The notes under the pieces: model-generated
Told to the model about the DNA's origin: nothing
The model's database searches: none
Seen by the model: the letters and a program-made list of their open reading frames with translations, nothing else
Shown here: positions 34,133 through 42,905 of the stretch, one piece after another
Position numbering within the stretch: position 1 is the first letter of the stretch
Layout of the letters: the number at the start of each line of letters is the position of its first letter
Assembly (NCBI GenBank): GCA_021733795.1
Contig: JAIPKB010000018.1
Location: forward strand, 1 to 50,090
Source: Akkermansiaceae bacterium
GTDB taxonomy: Bacteria; Verrucomicrobiota; Verrucomicrobiia; Verrucomicrobiales; Akkermansiaceae
Length of the DNA stretch: 50,090 nt
Reading direction: 5' to 3'
Translations under genes and position numbers: made by a program

Positions 34133-35487
34133 GGTGTTTCTTTCCTGTTCTTTCCGGGGAACGCGTATTCCTTGTCGTTGAGCACCTTGCCGTCGGAACG
34201 GTAATTGAAACCGCGGATCGCGATCTTCTTATCGGCCGGACTGAGGGCAAAGCCGTAGCCGTGGTCAGCCGTGTCCGAGGACCGGACCACGATGTTTGCG
34301 CTCGTCCGGGGCGAGCCAAACTCCAACTCGGCTTCAAAGTAATAATCGGGGTTCTTCTCGGGCAAGTCCAGAAGCACCGTGCCGCCACTCTCGCCCACAC
34401 ATTGCAGGGTTCGCTGGGCGGCGTCGATTTTCCATTCTCCGGAGAGCTTCCTGGCGCAGACAAAAAGATCAACCTTGCTCTCCGTTTTGCGGATGGCGGC
34501 CAACAGTTCCGGGAAAGGCCGCACACCCATTGTGCCATCCTTCTTGAAAACAATTTCCCTGCCGATGCACAAGGGGCCGCCGTAGTTCAAGAGTCGCATG
34601 GTCGGCGGATAGACGTTTGCCGGCCCTGGCGTCTTGTTGGTCTGTTCGAAATTGGCCAGCCATCCCCAGGTCATCTGGCGTTTGCCATCGGTGGCAAAGC
34701 GGGAGGCGGCCTCAATCGCCACACTCAGATACGGCCCTCGGTTTGTCCAAGGCCCGTAGGGGTTCTCGGCCGTGTAGTGCCAGTTGTACCAGTCCTGGCA
34801 TGCCAGATACCAAAGTTTTCCTTGTTTGAAGATCTGCGGACAACTGCCATACGTTCGGGCCTTGTCTTTGAAGATCGGTTCGCACCGCGTCCACTGGATC
34901 AGGTCTTTCGACTTCAACAGGCCCGCGCAAACTTCCGGGCAGCGACCCTCGATGAGCATCCACCACAGGTTTTCTTCCTCGTTGTAGAACACATACGCGT
35001 CGCGAAAAAATCCCGTGTCTTTGCGATAGGTACCCCCATCCGCTTCAGCAACCAGTCTGCTCCTGCTGAAATCAAACTCCCAGGGATCGTCGCTGACGAC
35101 CAGACGGACGGTCTGCGGACCGCATTCGGTATAGAACAAGTAGCAATTGTTCTCGTGGCGCACCACCGTGCCCGTGCAGAGGTCTTTGCCGACCATGGCG
35201 GGTTTATGCTCCACCCACTTGACCAGATCCGTGCTTGTGAAATGCGGGACCATGCGAAAGTCGGCGCTCAGCGCATACAGGTGCCACACACCATCCCAGT
35301 AAACCGGCATCGGATCGCCGAGATCCTTGCCATCGCCCGTCACGATGAACGGATTGATGCTGGTGTCATGCACATACCCGGTTCGCCTCTGATCGGCTGG
35401 CGGTCCAGCCTCGGCGCACAGCACTTTGGCTCCCGTGCAAGACAATCCCAATCCGAGAATTAGCAGAAATGGTTTCATTAACTTCAT
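34129..35487 (-). CDS. Secreted five-bladed-propeller glycoside hydrolase (GH32/GH43-like)
   Basis: From the ATG at 35487 (MKLMKPFLLILGLGLS), preceded by AAAAGGA 8 bases upstream, this is 452 aa with a signal peptide. Motifs: LGDPMPVYWDGVWHLYAL (the first strand with Asp), SADFRMVPHFTSTDLVKWVE, TGFFRDAYVFYNEEENLWWM (RDA instead of RDP, near 162) and YGSCPQIFKQGKLWYLACQ (SCPQ instead of ECPD). The C-terminal beta sandwich ends YFEAELEFGSP...NIVVRSS. Two of the clan-J signature positions are changed, including the Glu usually serving as acid, so the activity is doubtful or different. It is co-transcribed with the next gene (4-bp ATGA overlap). Confidence 0.72.
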   Translation of the reverse strand: MKLMKPFLLILGLGLSCTGAKVLCAEAGPPADQRRTGYVHDTSINPFIVTGDGKDLGDPMPVYWDGVWHLYALSADFRMVPHFTSTDLVKWVEHKPAMVGKDLCTGTVVRHENNCYLFYTECGPQTVRLVVSDDPWEFDFSRSRLVAEADGGTYRKDTGFFRDAYVFYNEEENLWWMLIEGRCPEVCAGLLKSKDLIQWTRCEPIFKDKARTYGSCPQIFKQGKLWYLACQDWYNWHYTAENPYGPWTNRGPYLSVAIEAASRFATDGKRQMTWGWLANFEQTNKTPGPANVYPPTMRLLNYGGPLCIGREIVFKKDGTMGVRPFPELLAAIRKTESKVDLFVCARKLSGEWKIDAAQRTLQCVGESGGTVLLDLPEKNPDYYFEAELEFGSPRTSANIVVRSSDTADHGYGFALSPADKKIAIRGFNYRSDGKVLNDKEYAFPGKNRKETP

Positions 35488-35508
35488 GGAGATGTCCTTT
35501 TCAACCAT

Positions 35509-38500
35509 TCATTTTACGAAATCCCAACCGACTTTGACCGGATAGTAATCGCTGTACAGACCATCGTTCCCGACCGCCCACACGTGTACGTACTCGCTCT
35601 CCTGAATAGCCGCGCGGTTGCCGGGCTCGACATCGCCCGTCCAGCAGCGCAGGTCCGCGTTGTATCGCAGATCGTGAATACCCATCCACGGAAAGCCCGA
35701 CTCCGTGTACTTGACCTCGCGGACCTTGTCCGGCGGGAGATCGATCTTGACTTGAAGTTGGATTGCCTTGCCCAGCGTCACGTTTCCGGTCACCGATGCC
35801 TGGGTGATCACCGGGCGTTTTGCCCCTTGAATATAGCGTGGCGCCGTTCGAGGAATTAGTGACCCTGTATAGACAACCCGTTCTTTCACGCCGTGTGGTT
35901 TTAACAGAACCTCTCCGGTCAGTTCCTCGTCCGGATACATCAGAAACGGCCCCATGAATTCGCTCGGCTCCAGGTTCTTCATGGAAATGGTGATTTCGTT
36001 ATCCGCGCCATATTCTACCAGGTCGGTGATGTCCGCGTAGAAGCTATGGCCATAGCGGTCGTGCCTCAGCAGCGCCCCGAGTGCCTTTGAGTTTACGACG
36101 ACCTTGACGTCGCCGACCCGCTGCAGGGTAAAGGGCACGATCAGCGCGATCTCCTTATCCGTTCGGGAAAACGTCTGATCGACTCCGTTCACCTTGACCT
36201 CCTTCACCGCCTCCGGGTCAGAGAGACGAACGCACAGGGGATAGGCTCGGCCCGGCTTTCCGCTGACGGCCGAGATATCGAGTCGGTGATCGACGAGCGC
36301 AACGCGGCCGGCAATGCCGACCAGGACCGGCCCATCCGCCTTGACGGCGCGTCGCAGCTCCAGCAGTTTACAGTCATTGGCCGGCACCGCCACAGTGGCC
36401 TTCTGGCCTTGGGCAAAGATGGAATTGCCGCGGTCGTCGAGTACGATCACGGCGTCCTCCGCGGGATAGATCTCCACGAACTCGTAATCTCCCTTCTCCT
36501 GCAAGTTGATTTCGTCACCGATTTCAAAGGTGATCCGGGTGGAGCGCGGATTGCCGTTGAAAAGGAAGACAAAACCGTGATCGCCCTTGATCCGCGCGTA
36601 GCCGTCAACGGCTCCCGGCTGGACTTGCTCGCCGAAAGGCTCGGTATACTGGACGTACTCGAAGTTCTCCTTGGCCCAGCGGGTCCACTTCTTATAAAAC
36701 GCCTTGTATCCTGGAAGAAGGTCGCTCTCGTAGGGAAGGATTGCGGGCATAATTGAGCCGCTGACCGCCAAGGCCGACATCAGGCTGTACTGCCAACCGT
36801 AGAAATCGCAGGCCTTAACCAGTTCCCGGTCCCAGCATCCCTCGCTCATGCGCCCAACGAGGGGATGCCCGATGACCGTGGGAAGAAAGCGAAAACGCAT
36901 GGACCAGTAGTTCTGAAAACGCAGCCCATCCGCGTTCTGCCGGTCGTCGCTGATCTGGGTGTGGTGCGTGGACACGCAGGCCGTTTGCTCGTTGTACACC
37001 TCGTGTCCGTCGACATCCTTCAGCCCCCACAGACCGAACTGCTTGGTGCCGTAGAACGCCTGGATGAAAAGCCCGGGGTTCTCCGCCTTCAGGTGGCTTC
37101 CCAGTTCCATGCAGCGCCGCCAGCCCTTGTAGGCACCCATGCCGGCAACGTGGCCGTGCCTCTCGTCATGGCAGTTCATCGCCGAACCGCGGCTCGGGTC
37201 CCAGTTCCAATTGCTCAACTTGTACTTCTTGATCGTGTTGTCGTGGACTTTGAACCACCATTCATAGAAGTCGTCGCAGCCGAGGCAGTAGTCCGGGGCA
37301 CGCCGGCCCGCCGCATCACTCTTCGTCCATTCCGGTTTGTCAGGCCTGCAATTCAAATCCACGTTAGGGTAGAAAAAACCGTAGGAAATCCCCTTGCTCG
37401 CAGCATAGTCGGCAACCTGCCTCGCTGTTCCAGTATTCTCCGCGGGAAGCAGTTCCCAGTAATCTCTTGCCGCATGGGGTTTCCTCTCGGGAGGGAGCGG
37501 ACAGAAGTAGTTATTGAAGATGATCATATCTCCTCCGATGTCCGCGAAGGTGTCGATCGCCTTGGTGAAATACAGCTTGTCGGCGTCGTTCTTAGGCGTC
37601 ATGGGCAATGGATGGAAGAACTGGTAGTTGATGCTGAGAAAGCCCTTCTGCACAGGCGCCAGATAATCGAGGGCGAAGGCCCGCATCGCCCGGCTTTCGT
37701 TACGATCGATCGGTATGTAACCAGAACCGTTAGGGTACCGGAACGGCCTGTCGCTATCCTCGATCATCACGCCGGACTGCTTGTAGATACCCATGAACTG
37801 CGGCTCGCTCTCATAGCCTTCACCCGCCTTGAGGATCAGACCGGGCTCGAAGCTCAGCGCGACACCCCTTTCGTCCAGGTCGGCCTTGTAGAATGGGTTC
37901 TCAATGCCAGTGAAGAGTCCGCCGTGCGGATAGCGGATGAACTCGACGGTGGGCGCCTGCCAGAATGTCAAATAATGGATAGTCTCGTCGGCCGGTGTGG
38001 TGAAAGTTGTTTTGCCCATCGGCAGGTTCTTCACCCTGAGCGGAACGCTGTTGGTGATCTTCAAGGCACGGCGGAAGAAACCATTCTTAGTTCCCAACGT
38101 ATAGATGAGATCAACGCCGAGCTTGCTCATTCCGGGTTGGTTGAAATCGAATCGAAAGACAACGCGATCCCTCTCTTCCCGCACCTTGGCCGGCTTGGTG
38201 TCCTTGTTTGAAAACTGACCCAGGTCTGTATCCAGTTCGAACGCGTCGGACTCAAAGGCATACGTCTCCAATGCCAGCCTATTCTCCACGGAAAGCAGTT
38301 GGCCCGTATCCGAGATACAGACCTTCAGCCTATCATTGGCCAACTGACGAGGGGCGGCCTCAGCCTGTGATGCAGTAAGACTCGTGACCACCAACAGCAT
38401 CACTAGCACAGGCCATTGGCTATGGCGACGGACGCACTGCGATCGCCCTTTTCTTCCCGGTCGAACCCCGGCTGGAGGCACGACCGTTCGCAACAGCGCA

Positions 38501-38568
38501 CTTGTACACGTCCTAAGGAAGTCTCTCCGCATCATGTTCTTCTTTGATGATCTCTGCCTCGCGCTCAT
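35509..38568 (-). CDS. Large exported protein, probable TIM-barrel glycoside hydrolase
   Basis: This is 1019 aa. Start 38568 is supported by GGAGG 7 bases upstream. The N-terminus has a Tat-like MMRRDFLRTCTSALL (12-26) and then a second hydrophobic segment PVLVMLLVVTSLTASQAEA (53-71). A beta-rich domain (about 75-330) precedes a region with barrel-like strands: GGDMIIFNNYF, GISYGFFYPNVDLN and NWNWDPSRGSAMNC. A later FMSALAVSG-like helix (YSLMSALAVSGSIMP) and C-terminal beta domains follow. The layout (N-terminal sandwich, barrel, C-terminal sandwich) recalls alpha-galactosidase-type clan D enzymes, with the Asp of WNWDPSRG a possible nucleophile. I do not recognise a defined family, and the assignment is inference. 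Confidence 0.55.
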   Translation of the reverse strand: MSARQRSSKKNMMRRDFLRTCTSALLRTVVPPAGVRPGRKGRSQCVRRHSQWPVLVMLLVVTSLTASQAEAAPRQLANDRLKVCISDTGQLLSVENRLALETYAFESDAFELDTDLGQFSNKDTKPAKVREERDRVVFRFDFNQPGMSKLGVDLIYTLGTKNGFFRRALKITNSVPLRVKNLPMGKTTFTTPADETIHYLTFWQAPTVEFIRYPHGGLFTGIENPFYKADLDERGVALSFEPGLILKAGEGYESEPQFMGIYKQSGVMIEDSDRPFRYPNGSGYIPIDRNESRAMRAFALDYLAPVQKGFLSINYQFFHPLPMTPKNDADKLYFTKAIDTFADIGGDMIIFNNYFCPLPPERKPHAARDYWELLPAENTGTARQVADYAASKGISYGFFYPNVDLNCRPDKPEWTKSDAAGRRAPDYCLGCDDFYEWWFKVHDNTIKKYKLSNWNWDPSRGSAMNCHDERHGHVAGMGAYKGWRRCMELGSHLKAENPGLFIQAFYGTKQFGLWGLKDVDGHEVYNEQTACVSTHHTQISDDRQNADGLRFQNYWSMRFRFLPTVIGHPLVGRMSEGCWDRELVKACDFYGWQYSLMSALAVSGSIMPAILPYESDLLPGYKAFYKKWTRWAKENFEYVQYTEPFGEQVQPGAVDGYARIKGDHGFVFLFNGNPRSTRITFEIGDEINLQEKGDYEFVEIYPAEDAVIVLDDRGNSIFAQGQKATVAVPANDCKLLELRRAVKADGPVLVGIAGRVALVDHRLDISAVSGKPGRAYPLCVRLSDPEAVKEVKVNGVDQTFSRTDKEIALIVPFTLQRVGDVKVVVNSKALGALLRHDRYGHSFYADITDLVEYGADNEITISMKNLEPSEFMGPFLMYPDEELTGEVLLKPHGVKERVVYTGSLIPRTAPRYIQGAKRPVITQASVTGNVTLGKAIQLQVKIDLPPDKVREVKYTESGFPWMGIHDLRYNADLRCWTGDVEPGNRAAIQESEYVHVWAVGNDGLYSDYYPVKVGWDFVK

Positions 38569-38581
38569 ACTCCGGCCTCCG

Positions 38582-40576
38582 TTAAGAACCTGTAGTCCAG
38601 ATGGACTTCAACTCATGGATATCGAGCTTGTCAATCACAATATCCCCGCCCTGGACGCTGCACTCGAACGAATCGTCGTCCAGCGGGAATGTGCAGCGGA
38701 CGGGGGAGTAGAATCGGCCGTCGGCCGTAAAGATCTCGATGAAGATCGTGTCGATCAAGATTCGGATCTGAATCTTTCCGTCGACCAGCACCAAGGGAGC
38801 GGTGATCTGGTGCCGCTCCTGTGATTCGAAGAATTGCATCTGCATTTTCTGAAGGTCGAACATGATGTCGCGGCCGAATACATGGAGCTTGAATGCCTTT
38901 GCCCCGGCCGGGATGATCTCGGCGTCGATGTCGAAAGTTCGGCCCTTGACCACTGGACGCAACGGCTCGTTGGGGACAAGCTTCTGACCCTTGGGGATGC
39001 GGTGGCTCCGTTGATACAGTTTCTTGATCTCGGGAACCGGATACTTGTACATTTCAATGTTGCCGCCGCCGACCGGGCGCAGCGTTAGATCGAGCGGGAA
39101 GGTCTGCATGCCGACAGGGAGGCCGAAGTCGTACACCCCCGCTCTCGCGATCCACACTTTGCGGCCGTTCGGCACGTCGTTGAACACCTGCGACGCATAG
39201 TAACTGCCGTCGGTATGGGCAAAACCCATCGTACCCGTCTGCGGCGTGAACTTGGCGCCGTCGAACGAGCCGATCACATAATTGCAGTTGGCGCCGAAAA
39301 AGACCCATTTTCTGTTCTTCTCGTCGCCGTCTACCGGCAATTCGAACAGGTCGGGACATTCGTGGAATCCGTGGATCTCGCTCCGCTTTTCCCAGTGCTT
39401 GAGGTTCGTCGAGGTGAGCACGTGGTAGACATTGGCGTGGATGTAGAGGATCATGACCCAGTGCTTGCCCGGCTCGTACCACAAGACCTTGGGGTCGCGG
39501 TTGTCGCGGTCGACGTTGGGAATGATCGGGTTGCCCGTGTACTTGGTCCAGGTCCGGCCACGATCATTGCTGAAAGCCATGTTGATCGTCGCCGTCTTCC
39601 CGGAAGGCATCCAAGGAGCACAGGCCGCACTCGCCGTATAGAACGCCACCAGCGGCGACTCCCGACCGGTCTTGAAGCCCGCGGTGTTGTTCGTGTCGGC
39701 GACGGCCGAGCCGGACCATTGGGCCCCGTCGCGGTCGGGCCAGAAATAGAGCGGCAATTCTTGCCAGTGGACCAGGTCGCGACTAACCGCATGCCCCCAG
39801 GTCCAGTTGCCGTGCAGCTCGGACGGCATGCAGTCAAACGGCAGGGTCTGGTAACCAAGGTGATATTCGCCATCGTAGTAAACCAGCCCATTGGAGTCGG
39901 TGGCTTGACCGTAACGCGGCGTGTAGTGGAAGCGAGGTCGGATTGGTTCGTTGTAGATTTTCGGACCATCGGTCATCTTGTCCGACGGAACGAGCACGTT
40001 GGCGACCGCCTCCGATGTGGACTCGACACCGTCAAGCTTTTCGATTTGCAGTACGGCCGTTTGGCCCAAGTGGGGAGTCAAATCGACCGGCACCCACATC
40101 TGGGGATTCTTCAGATCGAACGGGACCATGTGCGCCATGATCATTTTGCCATCGATGAAAACCTTCATCTCCCGAAACGGCGAGTTCTTGTTGATCGGAA
40201 AATTCAGCCAACGTTTGTCCAGGACAAGTTTCCGCTCGACATACCCGGCCTCCGGCACCGGCCTCTTGTCGGTCTGGTAGAATGTGTCTGCCAGGATGTG
40301 GCCCCCTTGGGAGTTGTCCGCAATTTCCAAATGGACCTTCTCGCCGAGGTAGTCAGAAACGTCGAAGCAGTCTGTGCGGAGAGTGCCAGAAACCCCTTGT
40401 TTTTCCCATGCACCCTGGGCCGGCCGTGGCCCGAACGCCTCGCCTTCGGTCCTCCAATCGCCCCAGTCGGGGCCTTCAAAGTTGTTGATGAGGATATCGC
40501 CGCCTTCGCCCGCAAATGAGCGAGAAACGAGCGTCACACAAAACATTACCGCAAACAAGGATGTCGTACACTTCAT
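38582..40576 (-). CDS. Secreted GH32 family glycoside hydrolase (levanase/fructosidase-like)
   Basis: This 664-aa protein has a signal peptide (1-22). An N-terminal galactose-binding-like domain (about 26-200) has DILINNFEGPDWGDWRTEGEAF and repeats typical of levanase-type proteins. The propeller carries ATDSNGLVYYDGEYHLGYQ (225-243, equivalent of NDPNG; Asp227 as nucleophile candidate), WTWGHAVSRDLVHWQELP, NRDPKVLW (RDP at 360-362) and HECPDLFEL (EC at 406-407), so all three GH32 active-site positions are present. The C-terminal sandwich includes TFDIDAEIIP. Of the four clan-J proteins here it is the most canonical. AGGA lies 8 bases before the ATG. Confidence 0.88.
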   Translation of the reverse strand: MKCTTSLFAVMFCVTLVSRSFAGEGGDILINNFEGPDWGDWRTEGEAFGPRPAQGAWEKQGVSGTLRTDCFDVSDYLGEKVHLEIADNSQGGHILADTFYQTDKRPVPEAGYVERKLVLDKRWLNFPINKNSPFREMKVFIDGKMIMAHMVPFDLKNPQMWVPVDLTPHLGQTAVLQIEKLDGVESTSEAVANVLVPSDKMTDGPKIYNEPIRPRFHYTPRYGQATDSNGLVYYDGEYHLGYQTLPFDCMPSELHGNWTWGHAVSRDLVHWQELPLYFWPDRDGAQWSGSAVADTNNTAGFKTGRESPLVAFYTASAACAPWMPSGKTATINMAFSNDRGRTWTKYTGNPIIPNVDRDNRDPKVLWYEPGKHWVMILYIHANVYHVLTSTNLKHWEKRSEIHGFHECPDLFELPVDGDEKNRKWVFFGANCNYVIGSFDGAKFTPQTGTMGFAHTDGSYYASQVFNDVPNGRKVWIARAGVYDFGLPVGMQTFPLDLTLRPVGGGNIEMYKYPVPEIKKLYQRSHRIPKGQKLVPNEPLRPVVKGRTFDIDAEIIPAGAKAFKLHVFGRDIMFDLQKMQMQFFESQERHQITAPLVLVDGKIQIRILIDTIFIEIFTADGRFYSPVRCTFPLDDDSFECSVQGGDIVIDKLDIHELKSIWTTGS

Positions 40577-40586
40577 GGAGATGTTC

Positions 40587-40691
40587 CTAGTCGTGAGGTT
40601 CCCGCGTTTTCACCTTCAGTTCCAGCACTTCCGCTTTGCCGCCCGCAACCTTGAATCGCAGCACACACTTCGGATAACGGATGAGTGTCAT
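40587..40691 (-). other. 34-codon open frame, possible displaced C-terminal tail
   Basis: MTLIRYPKCVLRFKVAGGKA, then EVLELKVKTREPHD and stop. Its ATG overlaps the stop of the 40688-42754 gene (ATGA), and its TAG overlaps the SD of the following GH32 gene. The sequence looks like the final strand pair of a protein domain rather than a free peptide. Either a frameshift near 40700 has cut it from the upstream gene, or it is what remains of a lost gene. Confidence 0.35.
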
Positions 40692-42754
40692 GGGCACCAC
40701 GCTTTCAGGGCAGTTAAGGCGGCAGGATCGCCGGCCTGCAAGATGCCGATGCGACCGCTGGCGCCCTGCGGGAGGCTGTAGCAATCGATCAAAAGATCCT
40801 CCAGATAGAATTCGATCAGACTGCCTTTCAGCAGGAGTCGGAACCTGGCGGTCGGACCAAACGGCCACTCTCTATCAATCCGGTCCTCCGCCTTGAATCC
40901 GGTGCCGTCCGCACGCATCGGACCCAGCTCGGCAATACCACCGGCGTGGACGAGGATGGCGGTCCCGGAGTCGTTGCCTTGCGCGAGGAAAAGGCCCACA
41001 GGCGGGGATTCTTTCGCAGCGGGCAGCTTGAGCGTGCCTTCCAGGATCAGGCCACGGCGCGGGTCAAACTCCGGTTCGATCATCGCCACCGTCGGCAGTT
41101 CCTCAGGGCGCAACGCGGGTGGCTTGACCGCGACCGCTTCTTCCTTCAGCTTGTCATTGCCCTTCCACCAGCCCAGTCGTAGCGTGCCGGCGTCATCCAG
41201 CAGAGCGGACTTGAGCGTGCCAAAATAAACCTGACCATCGCGCGCGATGGAATGATGGTTGACCAGCATGCCATCGGGAGTGGGGAAAAATCGGGAAAAG
41301 TAAGTGTGTCCGGCCAGGAGGCAAAAGTTCTTCCTGGCGGCGACGAACGGCCCTTCGGGCAGATCGGCCACGAGTGTCACCATAGTGGGGTGGGTGCCGA
41401 ACATCATGTAGTACATGTCCCCGATCCTCTCAATCGCGCCGACTTCCCCCTCACGGACCCCCGACACCTTGGGCGGCGGCAGCGCCTTCCACGTAATTCC
41501 GTCCAATGTTTCACCGAATCCGAATCGCCCCCCTGTTTCTGCTTTGGGCGTCGCGGTCCAATAACCGTACAATCCGCCGCCGGGTCGTGGGATCGTCCAG
41601 ATGCAGTCCCAGCGGCCGTTCTTCTCATACCAGCGTTCGTCCTGGACGAATTCGTAGTCGTTGCCGAGACGCGTCCAATGAACGAGGTCCTTGGACTCGG
41701 CGAAGAAAATGGTTTGCCGCGGCCCTTTCCACTCGGAGAAGTTCATGAAAAACTTGCCGTCCTTTGCGAAGTCGGGCGATTTCCAGGTCGAACCGGTGCC
41801 CATCCAGGTCACGCCACGGCCCATCGACAACACCCGGCCGATTTCCGTCCAATGCACGCCGTCGGGCGAGCGGGCCATGGAAATGTTGTCCCATTGGTCG
41901 CGGGCTTTGGCCAGGTAGTAGAGGTAGTAGTTGCCCTGGTGGAGATACAACCAGGTGTCCCACATGTTGCCCGTTCGCTTGGAGCGGGCTTTGTAGAAGA
42001 GGGTCTGAACACCGGCGTCGAAGGGCGTTTCCTCCTCTCCTTCGATCGTCAGAAGCTTCGCGTCCTTCGCCGCCCACAGGTAGCTGTTCCCATCCAAGAC
42101 CAGTTTGCCGTCGGCGACCTTGGCGTTGCCTTCAAGCCGGCAGGCCGGAAACGTCCTCATGAAGTCCTCGGCCTTGCCGTCTTCAAATGTCCACCACGCC
42201 AGCGGCTTCGGGTCGGATGGCCTGTTAGGAATCAACGCCCCAAGCTGCCGGGCGTTGAGCGCCGTGTCGTAGATGCGAACGTCCTCGATAGCGCCGGTGA
42301 AGAACCCGATTTCACCCATCTCGCCGATATAGCGCAAGCCGATCAACACCGTGGCATCATCGCCGAAGGACTGCGCCCGACCCATGGGGTAGACGGCGTA
42401 TTCCTCGCCGTTCCGAAAGAGGGTGACCTGGTCGCCACGGTAGGTAATCGCGAGCTGCACCAGCGTATTGGGGCCTGCGCTCTCCAGCGGCCAGTTCGCC
42501 TGGTCCCGGTGCGTGCGCCGGAAGAAATCGCTGCCGGCCATCCATTTGCCCTGGGCCAATTCACCCAGCACGATGGCATCAAACCGCCCGGCCTTGTCGA
42601 TCAGCGTCAGCACGCTGCCGCCCTGCTGGGTCAGATTGCCCGCCGCAACCCAGGCGACGAGCGTCTTGTCGCGGAGCGGCGGATCTTCGGACGCCGCATC
42701 GGCGATAGCGAGGAGGAAGAGTGGGAGAATGGCGAATAGGTATAACTGTTTCAT
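40688..42754 (-). CDS. Secreted LamG-like plus five-bladed-propeller glycoside hydrolase (clan J-like)
   Basis: Start 42754 (MKQLYLFAILPLFLLAIADA) has a textbook AGGAGGA 6-7 bases upstream and gives 688 aa with a signal peptide. An N-terminal concanavalin/LamG-like domain (about 30-200) has FTGAIEDVRIYDTALNARQL. The propeller repeats follow: WDTWLYLHQGNYYLYYLAK, WDNISMARSPDGVHWTEIG, MGTGSTWKSPDF, SKDLVHWTRLG and YYMMFGTHP. The C-terminal sandwich has GLILEGTLKLP...VGLFLAQGND. No clear NDPNG or RDP/EC motif is seen, so it is a divergent member; GH43-like or a non-catalytic binding protein are alternatives. The frame may continue after a frameshift into the 34-codon tail at 40587-40691. Confidence 0.75.
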   Translation of the reverse strand: MKQLYLFAILPLFLLAIADAASEDPPLRDKTLVAWVAAGNLTQQGGSVLTLIDKAGRFDAIVLGELAQGKWMAGSDFFRRTHRDQANWPLESAGPNTLVQLAITYRGDQVTLFRNGEEYAVYPMGRAQSFGDDATVLIGLRYIGEMGEIGFFTGAIEDVRIYDTALNARQLGALIPNRPSDPKPLAWWTFEDGKAEDFMRTFPACRLEGNAKVADGKLVLDGNSYLWAAKDAKLLTIEGEEETPFDAGVQTLFYKARSKRTGNMWDTWLYLHQGNYYLYYLAKARDQWDNISMARSPDGVHWTEIGRVLSMGRGVTWMGTGSTWKSPDFAKDGKFFMNFSEWKGPRQTIFFAESKDLVHWTRLGNDYEFVQDERWYEKNGRWDCIWTIPRPGGGLYGYWTATPKAETGGRFGFGETLDGITWKALPPPKVSGVREGEVGAIERIGDMYYMMFGTHPTMVTLVADLPEGPFVAARKNFCLLAGHTYFSRFFPTPDGMLVNHHSIARDGQVYFGTLKSALLDDAGTLRLGWWKGNDKLKEEAVAVKPPALRPEELPTVAMIEPEFDPRRGLILEGTLKLPAAKESPPVGLFLAQGNDSGTAILVHAGGIAELGPMRADGTGFKAEDRIDREWPFGPTARFRLLLKGSLIEFYLEDLLIDCYSLPQGASGRIGILQAGDPAALTALKAWCP

Positions 42755-42764
42755 TTCTGTCCTC

Positions 42765-42881
42765 CTAGCGAAGCCACTTGCCGCCGTCCGGCTTCGCCGG
42801 GTCAAGCGACTCCCCGGCAAAACCATTCAGTGCCAGAATCCACATGGGGCTAACAGCTGTTATGAGATAAAATGCAGTCAT
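42765..42881 (-). other. 38-codon open frame, possible C-terminal remnant of a lost gene
   Basis: MTAFYLITAVSPMWILALNG, then FAGESLDPAKPDGGKWLR and stop. Its TAG is part of the AGGAGG SD of the next gene, the arrangement expected for the end of the preceding gene in an operon. The GESLDPAKPDGGKWLR end looks like a real protein terminus, but there is no matching upstream coding sequence, which has been replaced by the end of the 42906-44654 gene. Confidence 0.28.
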
Positions 42882-42905
42882 GGATCGTGTATTTCCCGGG
42901 GTGGA

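Noticed and set aside
41252..42739. 495-codon open frame on the plus strand
   Set aside because: Antisense to the LamG/propeller gene, which has a strong SD and signal peptide.
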